This document shows, in pieces, positions 16,782-26,737 of a DNA stretch of 64,000 nt (its first letter is position 1; each line of letters opens with the position of its first letter). The stretch is from Acidobacteriota bacterium. Lineage in GTDB: Bacteria > Acidobacteriota > Vicinamibacteria > Vicinamibacterales > UBA2999. The translations under genes were made by a program, and so were the position numbers. The stretch covers positions 1 to 64,000 of the forward strand of contig CANIBQ010000010.1 in NCBI GenBank assembly GCA_947465645.1, read 5' to 3'. The notes beneath the pieces were generated by a model. It did no database searches, had not been told where the DNA came from, and worked only from the letters and a program-made list of their open reading frames with translations.

Positions 16782-18623
16782 TTAGCGACCAGCCATCACG
16801 GGCTGCGCAGGCGCGGGTGAGGCGGGCAGCGGACGGCGTTCGCCGATCTGCTGCCGCCACATCGCGTAGTACAACCCCTTCTGTTCGAGCAGCGCCGCAT
16901 GCGACCCGGACTCGATCACCCGTCCGCGCTCGAGCACGAAGATGCGGTCGGCATGCATGATGGTCGACAGCCGGTGCGCGATCAGGATGGTGATGACGTC
17001 CTGGCTCGTCGCCACGTCGCGGATGGTCGCGCCGATCTCCTCTTCGGTCAGCGAGTCGAGTGACGAGGTCGCTTCGTCGAACACCAGCAGGTGCGGATGG
17101 CGCAGCAGCGCCCGGGCGATCGACAGCCGCTGCTTCTCCCCGCCCGACACCTTCACCCCTCCCTCGCCGATGACCGTGTCGAGCCCGCGGTCCGCGCGGG
17201 ACAGCAGGCTGTCGCACGCCGCCTTCCGCAGCACCAGCAGGCACTCCTCGTCGGTGGCCGACGGGTTGACGAACAGCAGGTTCTCGCGGATGGTGCCGGA
17301 GAAGAGCTGCGTGTCCTGCGTGACGAACCCGATCCGCTCGCGGAGCTGGTTCAGGTCGATCGTGCCGGACGGATGCCCGTTGTAGAGAATCTCCCCTGAC
17401 TGCGGCCGATACAGGCCGACCAGCAGCTTCACCAGCGTCGTCTTGCCCGCGCCCGAGGGCCCGACGAACGCGATCGTGTCGCCGCGGCCGACCTCGAACG
17501 AGATGTCGGTGAGCGCGGGGTAGGACGCGGACTGGTGCTGGAAGCTGACGTGGTCGAAGGCCAGGCGCCGCAGCTCCGGCAGCGGCACCGGGTTGAGGGG
17601 GCGCGGCTCCTTGGGGATCTGCAGGATGTCCTCGAAGTTCTTCATCGACACTTCGGTCTCGCGGTAGATGTTGATCACGTTGCCCAGCTCCTGGAGCGGG
17701 CCGAAGATGAAGAACGAGTAGATGAACAGCGAGAAGAACTGCCCGATGGTGATCTGCCGCGTGAAGATCAGGTAGAGCATCAGGAACATGATGCTGGTGC
17801 GCAGCAGGTTGACCGCGGTCCCCTGGACGAAGCTGAGGCTGCGGATGTAGCGCACCTTCTTGAGCTCCAGCTTCAGGATCTTCCCGGTCGTCGAGTTGAG
17901 GCGCGCGATCTCCTGCTGCGCCAGCCCGAGGCTCTTCACCAGCTCGATGTTGCGCAGCGACTCGGTCGTCGCGCCGGCCAGTGCCGTGGTCTCGGCGACG
18001 ATGACCTTCTGGATCACCTTGATTTTCTTGCTCAACACCGAGCTCAGGATGCCGAGGATCGGCACGGTCAGGAAATACGCCGGCGCAATGATCCAGTGCA
18101 CGCTGAACGCGTAGACCATCACGAAGATGATGCCGACCAGCGACGTGAAGACGACGTTGATCGACGCGGAGATCAGCCGCTCGACGTCGGTCCGGACCTT
18201 CTGCAGCTTGCCGAGCGTTTCACCGCTGCGCTGGTCCTCGAAGACCGAGTAGGGAAGCTCCAGCGAATGCCGGATGCCGTCGGAGTAGATCTGCGCGCCC
18301 AGGCGCTGGGTGATGACGTTGATGAAGTAGTCCTGGAAGTTCTTCGCAACCCGCGAGACGAAGGCCACGCCGACCGCGGCCGCCAGCAGGAGGCTGACGC
18401 CGCGGAAGAACTCGGAGGTGGTGTAGTCCTGGAACCGGGTGGCGTACTCGTCGATGACGTGCCGGAAGATCAGCGGATCGAGCAGCGAGAACACCTGGTT
18501 GATCGCCGCGAGTACGAGCGCGAGCGCAACCAGCTGCCAGTAGCCGCGCAGATAGGCGACGAGGAGCCTCAACTCCTCGGGACAGCCTTTCCGTAGACCT
18601 CGACCGAGCCGACATGGACCCAC
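16782..18623 (-). CDS. ABC exporter, fused membrane and ATPase domains
   Basis: 613 residues. About six transmembrane helices (35-320) are followed by an ATPase: Walker A FVGPSGAGKTTLVKLLVG near residue 395, signature KVSGGEKQRLSIARALL near 500, Walker B LLVFDEATSSLDS, and the H-loop IAHRLST. It is a type IV half-transporter (MsbA/LapB-like) that should homodimerise; the substrate is unknown. The GTG at 18623 overlaps the upstream gene by 55 bases; a TTG at 18572 that overlaps the upstream TGA is an alternative and would remove 17 non-conserved residues. Confidence 0.88.
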   Translation of the reverse strand: MGPCRLGRGLRKGCPEELRLLVAYLRGYWQLVALALVLAAINQVFSLLDPLIFRHVIDEYATRFQDYTTSEFFRGVSLLLAAAVGVAFVSRVAKNFQDYFINVITQRLGAQIYSDGIRHSLELPYSVFEDQRSGETLGKLQKVRTDVERLISASINVVFTSLVGIIFVMVYAFSVHWIIAPAYFLTVPILGILSSVLSKKIKVIQKVIVAETTALAGATTESLRNIELVKSLGLAQQEIARLNSTTGKILKLELKKVRYIRSLSFVQGTAVNLLRTSIMFLMLYLIFTRQITIGQFFSLFIYSFFIFGPLQELGNVINIYRETEVSMKNFEDILQIPKEPRPLNPVPLPELRRLAFDHVSFQHQSASYPALTDISFEVGRGDTIAFVGPSGAGKTTLVKLLVGLYRPQSGEILYNGHPSGTIDLNQLRERIGFVTQDTQLFSGTIRENLLFVNPSATDEECLLVLRKAACDSLLSRADRGLDTVIGEGGVKVSGGEKQRLSIARALLRHPHLLVFDEATSSLDSLTEEEIGATIRDVATSQDVITILIAHRLSTIMHADRIFVLERGRVIESGSHAALLEQKGLYYAMWRQQIGERRPLPASPAPAQPVMAGR

Positions 18624-19318
18624 CCGCCGGTGCCATGGCCGCTGCCGGGAATCAGGTCGGCAAAGCCGATTTCGTCAACCTTGCTCAGGTCGGGGGTCAC
18701 CCAGATCTGGTTGTTCGGTCCCGGGCTGCCCAGCGTGACCACGCGCGTCGGGTCGAGTTTCACCCACTTGATGGTGGCGACCGGGAATTCGCTGACCGCC
18801 ATCATCGCCACGTTCTCCGAGTGGACGTCGCCGACGAACATGCTGCCGTCCGCGAGCTTCACGACCGGCCGCACGACGTGGAAGCCTGAGGTCTTGGTCG
18901 CCCACCGGATTTTCGCGAGGCCCGTGAGGTCGAGAAAATTGGCCTTGTCGCGGAAGGTGAGCGCGAACGGACCCGCGGTACCGGTCCAGGCGCTGAACGG
19001 GATGAACTGCGCCGGGTTTCCCGCGTTGGTCAGCACGTCCTTGCCGCCGCCGTACTGCTTGAGCTCGAGATTCTTGTCGACGACGTTCTCCTGCACGAAC
19101 GGCAGCTGTTCGGTCTTGCCCGGCATCGCCGGCTGAAAGTTCACCGTCATCACGAGAACGGCCGGTGTCGGGCGCGGCGCGGCCGGGCCGCCGGCCCGCG
19201 CGCCGCCTTGCGCTGCCGCCGGCTGCTGGGCGCCGTCCAGGACCACGGCCGCCGCGCTGGCGATGCCCAGGATCGTCACGAGTCCTACGGTCGAACGAAC
19301 GAAGAAGCTGACGCGCAT
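18569..19318 (-). CDS. Secreted hypothetical protein
   Basis: 249 residues with an N-terminal signal segment (MRVSFFVRSTVGLVTILGIASAAAVVL), then an Ala/Gly/Pro-rich linker. The remainder is beta-rich and ends in a block reading IGFADLIPGSGHGTGGWVHVGSVEVYGK. That jelly-roll-like pattern recalls secreted carbohydrate-associated proteins of Acidobacteria, but no catalytic motif is seen. It lies directly upstream of the ABC exporter and may be co-transcribed. Function unknown. Confidence 0.72.
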   Translation of the reverse strand: MRVSFFVRSTVGLVTILGIASAAAVVLDGAQQPAAAQGGARAGGPAAPRPTPAVLVMTVNFQPAMPGKTEQLPFVQENVVDKNLELKQYGGGKDVLTNAGNPAQFIPFSAWTGTAGPFALTFRDKANFLDLTGLAKIRWATKTSGFHVVRPVVKLADGSMFVGDVHSENVAMMAVSEFPVATIKWVKLDPTRVVTLGSPGPNNQIWVTPDLSKVDEIGFADLIPGSGHGTGGWVHVGSVEVYGKAVPRS

Positions 19319-19448
19319 GACGTCCTCCTTTGGGGGGCCCGCAGGCCCATCGCGTGACGGGTGAGCGGTGAGTCTACCCCAGACGCGCGACGCCGTGGCG
19401 CGGACCGTGTCAGGTCGGCGTACTCGTCAGACTCGGGCGTCGCATAAA

Positions 19449-20810
19449 ATGCCACGCATGAAGTCCGCGGCGCTGGTTGCGCTGTTCATGCTGGTATTGC
19501 CGCCCCCCGCGCCGGCGCAGTCGGCGCTCCCGTACCTGCGCATCATCGCCCCCGCGGCCCCCGGCGGCGGATGGGATCAGACCGCGCGCGTGATGCAGCA
19601 GGCGCTCCAGCAGGCCGGCATCGTGCGGACGGCGCCGGTCGAGAACATCCCGGGAGCGGCGGGCACCATCGGCCTCGCCCGCTTCATCGGCGCCGAGCGC
19701 GGCAAGGGCGACGCGGTGCTCGTCTCCGGCCTGATCATGCTCGGCGGGATCGTCACCAACAACTCGCCGGTGATGCTGCGCGACGCGACGCCGCTGGCCC
19801 GGCTGACAGGCGAGTTCGAAGTGATCGTCGTCCCGGCCGCGTCGCCATATCAGTCGCTGCAGGAGCTGCTCGCCGCGTTCAAGCAGCGCCCCGAGGCGAT
19901 TTCCTGGGGCGGCGGCTCCGCGGGCGGCAGCGACCAGATACTCGCCGGGCTCATCTCCGAGGCGGTCGGTATCTCCCCGAGCCGTGTCAACTACATCGCA
20001 TTTTCCGGCGGCGGCGAGTCGCTCTCCGCCATCGTCGGCGGCCAGGTCACCGCGGGGATCAACGGGCTCGCGGAGCTCGCCGCGCAGATCGACGCCGGCT
20101 CGGTGCGGGCGCTGGCGATCTCGAGCGGAGCGCGGCTGCCCGGCCTCGACGTGCCGACGCTGCGGGAGCAGGGCGTCGACGTCGAGTTCGAGAACTGGCG
20201 CTCGGTGATGGCGCCGCCCGGCATCAGCCGCGAGGATCGCGCCCGTCTCGAGATGACCATCGACGCGATGGTGAAGTCCGAGCCGTGGCGCGCCGCGCTC
20301 GAGCGCTACCGCTGGATCGATCGCTACCTCGCCGGTGACGCGTTCGCACGCTACGTCGAGACCGAGGAGGCGCGCGTGCGCGGCATCCTCCGGCAGTTCG
20401 GCAACGGGGACGATGAGGAGCGGACGCTGATGTCGGCGGGCCCCTACCCGCTGGTGGTCGTCGGCGGGGTGCTCATATTTGGATTCCTGACGGCGCTCCA
20501 GATCGTCCGGCCAAGGGTCCCACCGGCGGCTGAAGCCGGGACCGGCGCCGCAGGCGAGACCCACGGCCGCATGTGGGCGCACATCGGCTGGGTGACGGCG
20601 GGGGTCGTCGCCCAGGTGCTGCTCGCCGAGCGCGCCGGGTTCGTGATCGCCTCGGCGTTGCTCTTCTGGTTCACCGCCCGCGCGTTCGACTCCGGTCGCC
20701 CCTATCGCGACGCGGCCTTCTCGCTGGTCATCTCCGTCGGCGCCTACCTCCTGTTCGCGCGCGTCCTCCAGCTCTCGCTGCCCGCCGGCGTCCTCGCAGG
20801 CTGGTTGTGA
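19449..20810 (+). CDS. TctC-TctB fusion: tricarboxylate-binding protein joined to the small membrane subunit
   Basis: 453 residues from the ATG at 19449 (a second ATG lies at 19458). The signal peptide MKSAALVALFMLVLPPPAPAQ leads into a Bug/TctC solute-binding domain (about 25-330): IIAPAAPGGGWDQTARVMQ, ENIPGAAGTIGLARF, SWGGGSAGGSDQILAG, the serine-rich ligand loop, and DVPTLREQGVDVEFENWRSV. After a roughly 20-residue linker come about four hydrophobic segments (about 345-453) that match TctB. In the standard tripartite transporter these are separate proteins; here no stop or start separates them and no separate tctB is present. The fusion would tether the binding protein to the membrane complex. 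Confidence 0.82.
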   Translation: MPRMKSAALVALFMLVLPPPAPAQSALPYLRIIAPAAPGGGWDQTARVMQQALQQAGIVRTAPVENIPGAAGTIGLARFIGAERGKGDAVLVSGLIMLGGIVTNNSPVMLRDATPLARLTGEFEVIVVPAASPYQSLQELLAAFKQRPEAISWGGGSAGGSDQILAGLISEAVGISPSRVNYIAFSGGGESLSAIVGGQVTAGINGLAELAAQIDAGSVRALAISSGARLPGLDVPTLREQGVDVEFENWRSVMAPPGISREDRARLEMTIDAMVKSEPWRAALERYRWIDRYLAGDAFARYVETEEARVRGILRQFGNGDDEERTLMSAGPYPLVVVGGVLIFGFLTALQIVRPRVPPAAEAGTGAAGETHGRMWAHIGWVTAGVVAQVLLAERAGFVIASALLFWFTARAFDSGRPYRDAAFSLVISVGAYLLFARVLQLSLPAGVLAGWL

Positions 20811-20918
20811 ACTAGTGGACCCTTCCCAACTAATGGAGTACCAGCAACAACGAGCGTTTGAGCACGACCTTCGGGCCGCGACAACGGAGCGGCCCGTCTC
20901 GGTGAAGCGTACCGACAG

Positions 20919-22418
20919 ATGCTAGAAACGTTTCAGGCGCTCAGCGCCGGCTTCGCCAGCGCGCTCACCGTGCCCCACCTGCTGTGGGCGCTCGCCGGCG
21001 TCACGCTCGGCACGGCGGTCGGCGTCCTCCCCGGCATCGGCCCCGCGCTGACGGTCGCGGTGCTGCTGCCGATTACCTTCAACCTCGATCCGATCAGCGC
21101 CTTCATCATGTTCGGCGGCATCTATTACGGCGCGATGTACGGCGGGTCAACGACCAGCATCCTGCTGAACACACCGGGGGAGACCGGGTCGATCGCCACC
21201 GCCATCGACGGCCACATGATGGCGAGAAACGGGCGGGGCGCCGCGGCGCTCACCACCGCCGCGATCGGCTCCTTTGTCGCGGGCACGCTCGCGACCATCG
21301 CCCTGACGTTCTTCGCGCCGCCGCTGGCGAACGTGGCGCTGCGCTTCGGCCCGGCCGAGTACTTCTCGCTGACCATCCTCGCCTTCACCGCGGTCGCGGT
21401 GCTGCTGGGCGCGTCGATGCTGCGCGGGCTCTTCAGCCTCTTTCTCGGCCTTGCGCTCGGACTGGTCGGGATCGACCAGCTCACAGGCGAGGCGCGGTTC
21501 TCGTTCGGCATCCCGCAGCTGCTCGACGGCATCGACGTCGTGGTCCTGGTGATCGGGCTCTTCGCCGTCGGCGAGACGATGTACCAGGCGTGGAGGCACG
21601 GGCGGGACGAGATCCACGTCGTCACCCTGCACGATTTCACGGGGATGAGCCGCGACGACTGGAAGCGGTCGTGGAAACCGTGGCTGCGCGGCACCGCGAT
21701 CGGCTTTCCGCTGGGTGTGCTGCCGATCGGGGGGACGGTGATCCCGACGTTCCTGTCGTACATGACCGAGAAGCGCCTGAGCGACACGCCGGAGCGCTTC
21801 GGCCATGGCGCGATCGAGGGCGTGGCTGGCCCGGAGGCGGCCAACAACGCCGCCGCGGCAGGCGTGCTGGTGCCGCTGCTGACGCTTGGCCTCCCTTCGT
21901 CCGCGACCGCCGCCGTCCTGCTCGCCGCGTTCCAGCAGTACGGCCTGCAGCCGGGTCCGTTGCTCTTTTCCCAACGGCCCGACCTGGTCTGGACGCTGAT
22001 CGCCAGCCTCTACATCGGCAACGTCATGCTGCTGGTGCTGAACCTGCCGCTGGTCAGCGTCTGGGCGCGCGTGATGCTGGTGCCACGGCCGCTGCTGTTT
22101 GGCTTCGTCCTGGTGCTGGCCTCGCTCGGCGCCTACAGCCTCAACCGCTCGATCCTCGACCTGGTGATCCTCTACAGCGTCGGCGCGATCGGCTGCGTGA
22201 TGCGGGTCTACGAGATCCCGCTGGTGCCGGCGGTGCTCGGCCTGGTGCTGGGACCGCTGTCGGAGCAGCAGTTCCGGCGCGCGCTGGCGATCAGCGAAGG
22301 CGACGCGTCGGTCTTCTTCACGCGCCCGATTTCGGCGGTGCTGCTGGCGTCGGCATTCGCCGTCCTGCTCGGTCCCTGGCTGCTCAAACGATGGCTCCCC
22401 GATGAACGCGCAGCCTGA
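20919..22418 (+). CDS. tctA: Tripartite tricarboxylate transporter large permease TctA
   Basis: 499 residues, 11-12 transmembrane helices. TctA hallmarks are visible: [20 protein letters not shown] near residue 36, [23 protein letters not shown] near 66, [20 protein letters not shown] near 270 and [28 protein letters not shown] near 305. With the fused TctC-TctB upstream it forms a cation-driven importer for citrate- or tricarballylate-like acids. It follows the fusion gene by 108 bases and overlaps tcuA by 17 bases. Confidence 0.92.
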   Translation: MLETFQALSAGFASALTVPHLLWALAGVTLGTAVGVLPGIGPALTVAVLLPITFNLDPISAFIMFGGIYYGAMYGGSTTSILLNTPGETGSIATAIDGHMMARNGRGAAALTTAAIGSFVAGTLATIALTFFAPPLANVALRFGPAEYFSLTILAFTAVAVLLGASMLRGLFSLFLGLALGLVGIDQLTGEARFSFGIPQLLDGIDVVVLVIGLFAVGETMYQAWRHGRDEIHVVTLHDFTGMSRDDWKRSWKPWLRGTAIGFPLGVLPIGGTVIPTFLSYMTEKRLSDTPERFGHGAIEGVAGPEAANNAAAAGVLVPLLTLGLPSSATAAVLLAAFQQYGLQPGPLLFSQRPDLVWTLIASLYIGNVMLLVLNLPLVSVWARVMLVPRPLLFGFVLVLASLGAYSLNRSILDLVILYSVGAIGCVMRVYEIPLVPAVLGLVLGPLSEQQFRRALAISEGDASVFFTRPISAVLLASAFAVLLGPWLLKRWLPDERAA

Positions 22419-23784
22419 CGTCCTGGTGATCGGGGGCGGCAACGCCGCCCTGTGCGCGGCGCTGACCGCGCGGCAGGCCGGCGCCACGGTGCGGGTGATC
22501 GAGTGCGCGCCGCGCGATTTCAGGGGCGGCAACAGCCGGCACACCCGCAACCTCCGCAGCGCGCATGCGGCGCCCACCGACCTCCTGACCGATGCCTACG
22601 GTGAGGACGAATTCCTCACCGACCTGCTCCGCGTCAACGGCCAGGAGACCGACGAGGCGCTGGCCCGGCTGGTCATTCAACGCTCGGCCGGCTGCCCCGA
22701 CTGGATGCGCCAGTTCGGCGCCCGCTTCCAGTCGTCCCTGAAGGGCACGCTCCACCTTGGACGCACCAACGCCTTCTTTCTCGGCGGTGGCAAGGCGCTG
22801 ATGAACAGCTATTACTCCGCCGCCTCGCGCCTGGGGATCGAGGTGCTCTACGACGCCGAAGTCACCGGCCTCGACCTCGCCGATGGCGAGTTCCGCGGCG
22901 CATCGGTCAGGGTCGCGGGTACGACCACGCTGCACCGCGCGAAGGTCGTGGTGATCGCGTCGGGGGGCTTCGAGGCCAACATCGACTGGCTGCGCGAGAT
23001 CTGGGGGCCCGCGGCCGACAACTTCCTGATCCGGGGGACGCCGTACAACAAGGGCGCGCTGCTGAGGATGATGCTCGACGCCGGCGCGCAGTCGGTCGCC
23101 GACCCGCGCGGCTGCCACGCGGTGGCGATCGATGCCCGGGCGCCCCGTTTCGACGGCGGTATCGTCACCCGCCTCGACTGCGTCCCCTTCGGGATCGTCG
23201 TCAACAGCGACGCCGCGCGTTTCTATGACGAGGGCGAGGACTTCTGGCCCAAGCGGTACGCGATCTGGGGAAGCCTGGTCGCGCAGCAGGCGGATCAGAT
23301 CGCCTACTCGATCGTCGATTCGAAGGTCGTCGGCCGGTTCATGCCGTCGGTGTTCCCGCCGATCGTGGCGAACTCGATCCCGGAGATGGCCGCGGCGCTG
23401 ACGCTCCCGGCCGATCGCCTGCAGGCGACCGTGTCCGCGTTCAACGCGGCGGTGCGCCCCGGGTCGTTCGATCACGCGTCCCTCGACGACTGTCGCACCG
23501 AGGGGCTGACACCGCCCAAGAGCCATTGGGCGCAGCGTCTCGATACCCCGCCGTTCCTGGCCTACCCGCTGCGGCCGGGGATCACCTTCACCTACCTGGG
23601 ACTGAAAGTGGACGAGCGGGCGAGAGTGATCATGCAGGACGGCGCGCCGGCGAAGAACATCTACGCCGCCGGCGAGATCATGGCGGGCAACATCCTTCGC
23701 AAGGGGTACCTCGCCGGGTTCGGCATGACCATCGGCACCGTGTTCGGCCGGATCGCGGGCGAGGAGGCGGCCCGTCATGCATAG
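22402..23784 (+). CDS. tcuA: FAD-dependent tricarballylate dehydrogenase TcuA
   Basis: 460 residues. The Rossmann start [28 protein letters not shown] binds [14 protein letters not shown] near residue 45 and the C-terminal [27 protein letters not shown] are typical of the fumarate-reductase/KSDH-like TcuA group. In Salmonella TcuA oxidises tricarballylate to cis-aconitate, which enters the TCA cycle, and TcuB reoxidises its flavin. It is cytoplasmic. It overlaps tctA (17 bp) and tcuB (8 bp), so the set is one operon. Here the partner importer is a Tct system instead of the MFS carrier TcuC. Confidence 0.88.
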   Translation: MNAQPDVLVIGGGNAALCAALTARQAGATVRVIECAPRDFRGGNSRHTRNLRSAHAAPTDLLTDAYGEDEFLTDLLRVNGQETDEALARLVIQRSAGCPDWMRQFGARFQSSLKGTLHLGRTNAFFLGGGKALMNSYYSAASRLGIEVLYDAEVTGLDLADGEFRGASVRVAGTTTLHRAKVVVIASGGFEANIDWLREIWGPAADNFLIRGTPYNKGALLRMMLDAGAQSVADPRGCHAVAIDARAPRFDGGIVTRLDCVPFGIVVNSDAARFYDEGEDFWPKRYAIWGSLVAQQADQIAYSIVDSKVVGRFMPSVFPPIVANSIPEMAAALTLPADRLQATVSAFNAAVRPGSFDHASLDDCRTEGLTPPKSHWAQRLDTPPFLAYPLRPGITFTYLGLKVDERARVIMQDGAPAKNIYAAGEIMAGNILRKGYLAGFGMTIGTVFGRIAGEEAARHA

Positions 23785-24880
23785 CGGCACGGAGACGGTC
23801 CGCTCGATCGACCTGCTGCGGCAGGGCGAGCACATGATGACCGTCTGCAACGCCTGCCGCTACTGCGAACAGTACTGTCCCGTGTTTCCGGCGATGGAGG
23901 AGCGGCTCACGTTCGGCAAGGCGGACCTGACCTACCTCGCGAACCTGTGCCACAACTGCGGCGAGTGCCTCTACGCCTGCCAGTACGCGCCGCCGCACGA
24001 GTTCGGCATCAACGTCCCGAGGGCGCTCGCCGAGATTCGCCTCTATTCGTACGAGGAGTACTGCTGGCCGCGGGCGCTCGGCGGGGCGTTCCGCCGCCAG
24101 GGCATTCCCACCGCAGTCGGCCTCACGCTCGGGCTCGCCGCCGTGATGTTCGCGTCAGCCCTGGCGTTCGGCACGGGGTCGTTGTCGCAGGAGGACGGCT
24201 CCGGTAACTTCTACGCCGTCGTCCCGCACACCACGATGGTCACGCTCTTCAGCGGCGTGTCGCTGTTTGTGCTGCTGGCGTTCGCGATCGGGCTCCGGCG
24301 CTTCTGGCGGGATGTGCAGGGTGACGCGAATCCGGTGTCCCTCAGACAGGCCCTGCGGGACGTGCTGACGTTACGGCACCTGCACGGCGGCGGCGTTGAC
24401 TGCACGTCGGGGGAAGAGGTGCGCACCCCGTGGCGGCGGTGGTTCCACCACCTCACGTTCTACGGATTCATGCTCTGCTTCGCCTCGACGACCGTCGCGG
24501 CGATTTATCACAGCGTGTTCGGCTGGGTGGCGCCGCATGCGTACACGAGTCTGCCGGTCATCCTGGGCACGCTCGGAGGTGTGGGCCTGGTGGTGGGACC
24601 GGCCGGCCTTCTGGCAGTGAGGAAAAAGCGCGACCCGGCGATCAGCGCACCGGATCAGCATGGGCTCGACGAAGCGTTCATCACGCTGTTGTTCCTGACC
24701 AGCCTCACCGGACTGTTGCTGCTCGTCCTCCGGCACCATTCATCGATGGGCACGCTGCTGATCGTGCACCTGGCCACGGTGCTGGCGCTGTTCCTCACCC
24801 TGCCGTACGGCAAGTTCGTCCACGGCTTGTATCGCGCCGCCGCGCTGATCAAATACGCCGGCGAAACCAAGCCGCGCTGA
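23777..24880 (+). CDS. tcuB: TcuB, 4Fe-4S/cytochrome-b-like membrane electron carrier
   Basis: 367 residues. Two cysteine clusters, CNACRYCEQYCPVFP (about 24-38) and CHNCGECLYACQYAPP (about 58-73), bind 4Fe-4S centres. Six hydrophobic helices follow, with His residues (WRRWFHHLTFYG, YHSVFGWVAPH, RHHSS, HLATVLALF) able to ligate heme. TcuB passes electrons from TcuA's reduced FAD to the quinone pool. It closes the tct-tcu operon and is followed 6 bases later by the paired-hairpin element at 24887. Confidence 0.88.
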   Translation: MHSGTETVRSIDLLRQGEHMMTVCNACRYCEQYCPVFPAMEERLTFGKADLTYLANLCHNCGECLYACQYAPPHEFGINVPRALAEIRLYSYEEYCWPRALGGAFRRQGIPTAVGLTLGLAAVMFASALAFGTGSLSQEDGSGNFYAVVPHTTMVTLFSGVSLFVLLAFAIGLRRFWRDVQGDANPVSLRQALRDVLTLRHLHGGGVDCTSGEEVRTPWRRWFHHLTFYGFMLCFASTTVAAIYHSVFGWVAPHAYTSLPVILGTLGGVGLVVGPAGLLAVRKKRDPAISAPDQHGLDEAFITLLFLTSLTGLLLLVLRHHSSMGTLLIVHLATVLALFLTLPYGKFVHGLYRAAALIKYAGETKPR

Positions 24881-24886
24881 GCGTTC

Positions 24887-24939
24887 GTGGGGCCGACCCT
24901 GTCGGGTCGGCCGGGCAAACCTGACAAGGTTTGCCCCAC
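24887..24939. repeat. 53-bp paired-hairpin (BIME-like) element, copy A
   Basis: GTGGGG (24887-24892) pairs with CCCCAC (24934-24939) around two hairpins. Hairpin 1 is GGCCGACCC/GGGTCGGCC (24891-24899 with 24904-24912). Hairpin 2 is GGGCAAACC/GGTTTGCCC (24913-24921 with 24928-24936) with loop TGACAA. The two hairpins are inverted versions of each other around a CCTGACAAGG-like core. A second copy at 43617-43669 has different stem bases that still pair. Here it lies between convergent genes and could act as a two-way terminator. Confidence 0.8.
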
Positions 24940-24972
24940 GTCAACTAGCGGGACCGGAGGCGGGCGAGGTTG

Positions 24973-26073
24973 TCACATCCCGGCGATATTGACGGTGATG
25001 GCCGCGCCGTCCTGGAGGCCGGTCTGTCCCTGCGTGATCACAAGTTCGCCCGCCTTCACGCCTGACGTCACCTCGACCCGGTCGTCGGTCTCGACGCCAA
25101 TCGTCACCACGCGCCGCTGCGCGGTGGTTCCCGCCGCCACGAACACGATCGGCTGGGGACCGTTGCGCACCAGCGCCTCGGCGGGCACGAAGACCACGTT
25201 GACCCGCTGCTCGGCGTCGATGTCGATTTCGACGGCGGTGTCCACGGGTACGGTTGACGGCTCGACGAACGCCAGGCGGACCGGCGCGTTGCCGGTGCGC
25301 GCGTCAACGCTTCCGGACGCGGCCGACACCGTGAGCCGGACGACCTCGGCGCCGCCGCCGGCGAGACGCGCGGTCGCTCCAGTAATGACGCGGGCGATGT
25401 CGGCCGGCGGAATCGACGCGGTGACCTCCATCCGGCGCGGATCCACGACGCGCACGACGGGCTCTCCAGGGGATGCCACGTCGCCCGGGTTCTTCAGCCG
25501 GTTCGAGACCGTTCCGGCAAACGGCGCGCGCACGATCGCCCGGCCGGCAGCGGCCTCGGCGGCGGTGAATGCGGATTGCGCCCGCGCAAGCGCGTCCTGC
25601 GCCTCCGCCAGCTCGCGATCGGCGCGCTGCATGTCCTGCCGCGCGATCAGGCCGCGCTCGACGAAGTCGCGGGTCCTGGCCTGGGATGCCCGCGCGTTCT
25701 CGGCCTGCGCCTGCGCGCCCGCGAGCTCCGCGCGCCGCCGCGCGAGGTTGGCGGTCGCCGACGCGATGTCGAAGCGCACCAGCATCTCTCCGCTGGCCAC
25801 GGGCTCGCCTTCGGCCTTGCTGATCTCGAGGACCCTCGCGGTCTCGGGCGCCGTGACGATGAACTCCGAGCCCTGGGCCGGGGTGACGATGCCGGTGGTG
25901 TGGATGACCGCGCGCAGGGTGCCGACGCTCGCGGCTCGCGCGGTCACCGGGACGATATTGTGATCGTCCTCGGCAGGCTCAGGCCCGGGCGCCGCGCGAC
26001 GGCACCCGTCAGCGCCCGCGCTCAAGAGCGCGATGAGGAAAATAACCCGACGAGAGGGACTGCGATTCGTCAT
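24973..26073 (-). CDS. RND-type efflux periplasmic adaptor lipoprotein, orphan
   Basis: 366 residues from the ATG at 26073. A short signal (MTNRSPSRRVIFLIALLSAGADGC) ends in a lipobox-like A-D-G-C, so it is probably a lipoprotein. Then a biotinyl-lipoyl half motif (RVLEISKAEGEPVASGEMLVRFD), a long alpha-hairpin (about 110-180), the second half motif (ATIVRAPFAGTVSNRLKNPGDVASPG), a beta-barrel and a membrane-proximal domain (TVEIGVE-like end). This is the HlyD/AcrA architecture linking an inner-membrane pump to an outer-membrane duct. No RND or MacB pump or TolC gene adjoins it, so its partners must be elsewhere. Confidence 0.87.
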   Translation of the reverse strand: MTNRSPSRRVIFLIALLSAGADGCRRAAPGPEPAEDDHNIVPVTARAASVGTLRAVIHTTGIVTPAQGSEFIVTAPETARVLEISKAEGEPVASGEMLVRFDIASATANLARRRAELAGAQAQAENARASQARTRDFVERGLIARQDMQRADRELAEAQDALARAQSAFTAAEAAAGRAIVRAPFAGTVSNRLKNPGDVASPGEPVVRVVDPRRMEVTASIPPADIARVITGATARLAGGGAEVVRLTVSAASGSVDARTGNAPVRLAFVEPSTVPVDTAVEIDIDAEQRVNVVFVPAEALVRNGPQPIVFVAAGTTAQRRVVTIGVETDDRVEVTSGVKAGELVITQGQTGLQDGAAITVNIAGM

Positions 26074-26228
26074 AGGGCTTGAACGCTTTCGCAACAGCCG
26101 AGCCGGCAAAGTTACACGGCTCTGTCCTATTCCGCCTCCAATCCTGGCAGACTGACCCGTTTTAGGCGCGTTTACTGCCGGGTCGTTGGGTACGGGAATT
26201 GAGGGAGAGGTCAGCGGAGGAATTTGTA

Positions 26229-26729
26229 ATGAAAACGTTCCGAGTGCTCACGGTGCTGGCAATCATGTCTCTTGTGGTTGCGTCAGCGGAAGCGCAGCGC
26301 GGCGGAGGGGCCGTGAACAAGGGGCCGAAAGTCGCGCCGGCCGGCCAGCGTGCCGGGAAGCCCGCGCCAGTTACGCAGGGAAAGTCCACCGGGGTCCCGC
26401 AGGGAAAGGCAGATCGCGTACGCGCTGATCAGGCACATCAGGGAAATCAGGATGCCCGCACGCCGCGCGACACGGACATCGCTGCCAACATCGCGAGGAA
26501 CCCGCAGCAGAAAACGCGGCTCGAGGCGATGCTGCCGTCGGGCATGACGCTGGAGCAGGGTGCTGCAGGCTTCCGGAACCAGGGCCAGTTCATCGCCGCG
26601 CTCGAGACGTCGAAAAACCAGAACATCTCGTTCACCGCGCTCAAGGCGGAGATGACCGGTGCGAATGCGCTGAGTCTCGGCCAGGCGATCGAGAAGCTGA
26701 AGCCGTCAACCACCACCGTCGCGCGCTAG
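26229..26729 (+). CDS. Small secreted basic protein, unknown function
   Basis: 166 residues; the ATG at 26229 follows a GGAGG with good spacing. The signal peptide is MKTFRVLTVLAIMSLVVASAEA. A Gly/Pro/Lys/Gln-rich stretch (about 22-85, with QGK repeats) is disordered-looking. The C-terminal part is helical: TDIAANIARNPQQKTRLEAMLPSGMTLEQGAAGFRNQGQFIAALE... No known domain is recognised. The pattern suits a periplasmic or surface protein that binds an acidic partner, which is only inference. It lies 8 bases before the beta-barrel gene and is probably co-transcribed. Confidence 0.75.
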   Translation: MKTFRVLTVLAIMSLVVASAEAQRGGGAVNKGPKVAPAGQRAGKPAPVTQGKSTGVPQGKADRVRADQAHQGNQDARTPRDTDIAANIARNPQQKTRLEAMLPSGMTLEQGAAGFRNQGQFIAALETSKNQNISFTALKAEMTGANALSLGQAIEKLKPSTTTVAR

Positions 26730-26737
26730 GATCGATC

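Noticed and set aside
24887..24939. Cloverleaf-like fold suggesting a tRNA
   Set aside because: Only 53 bases and two hairpins, no T-loop, anticodon or acceptor features, and a second copy with the same layout at 43617.
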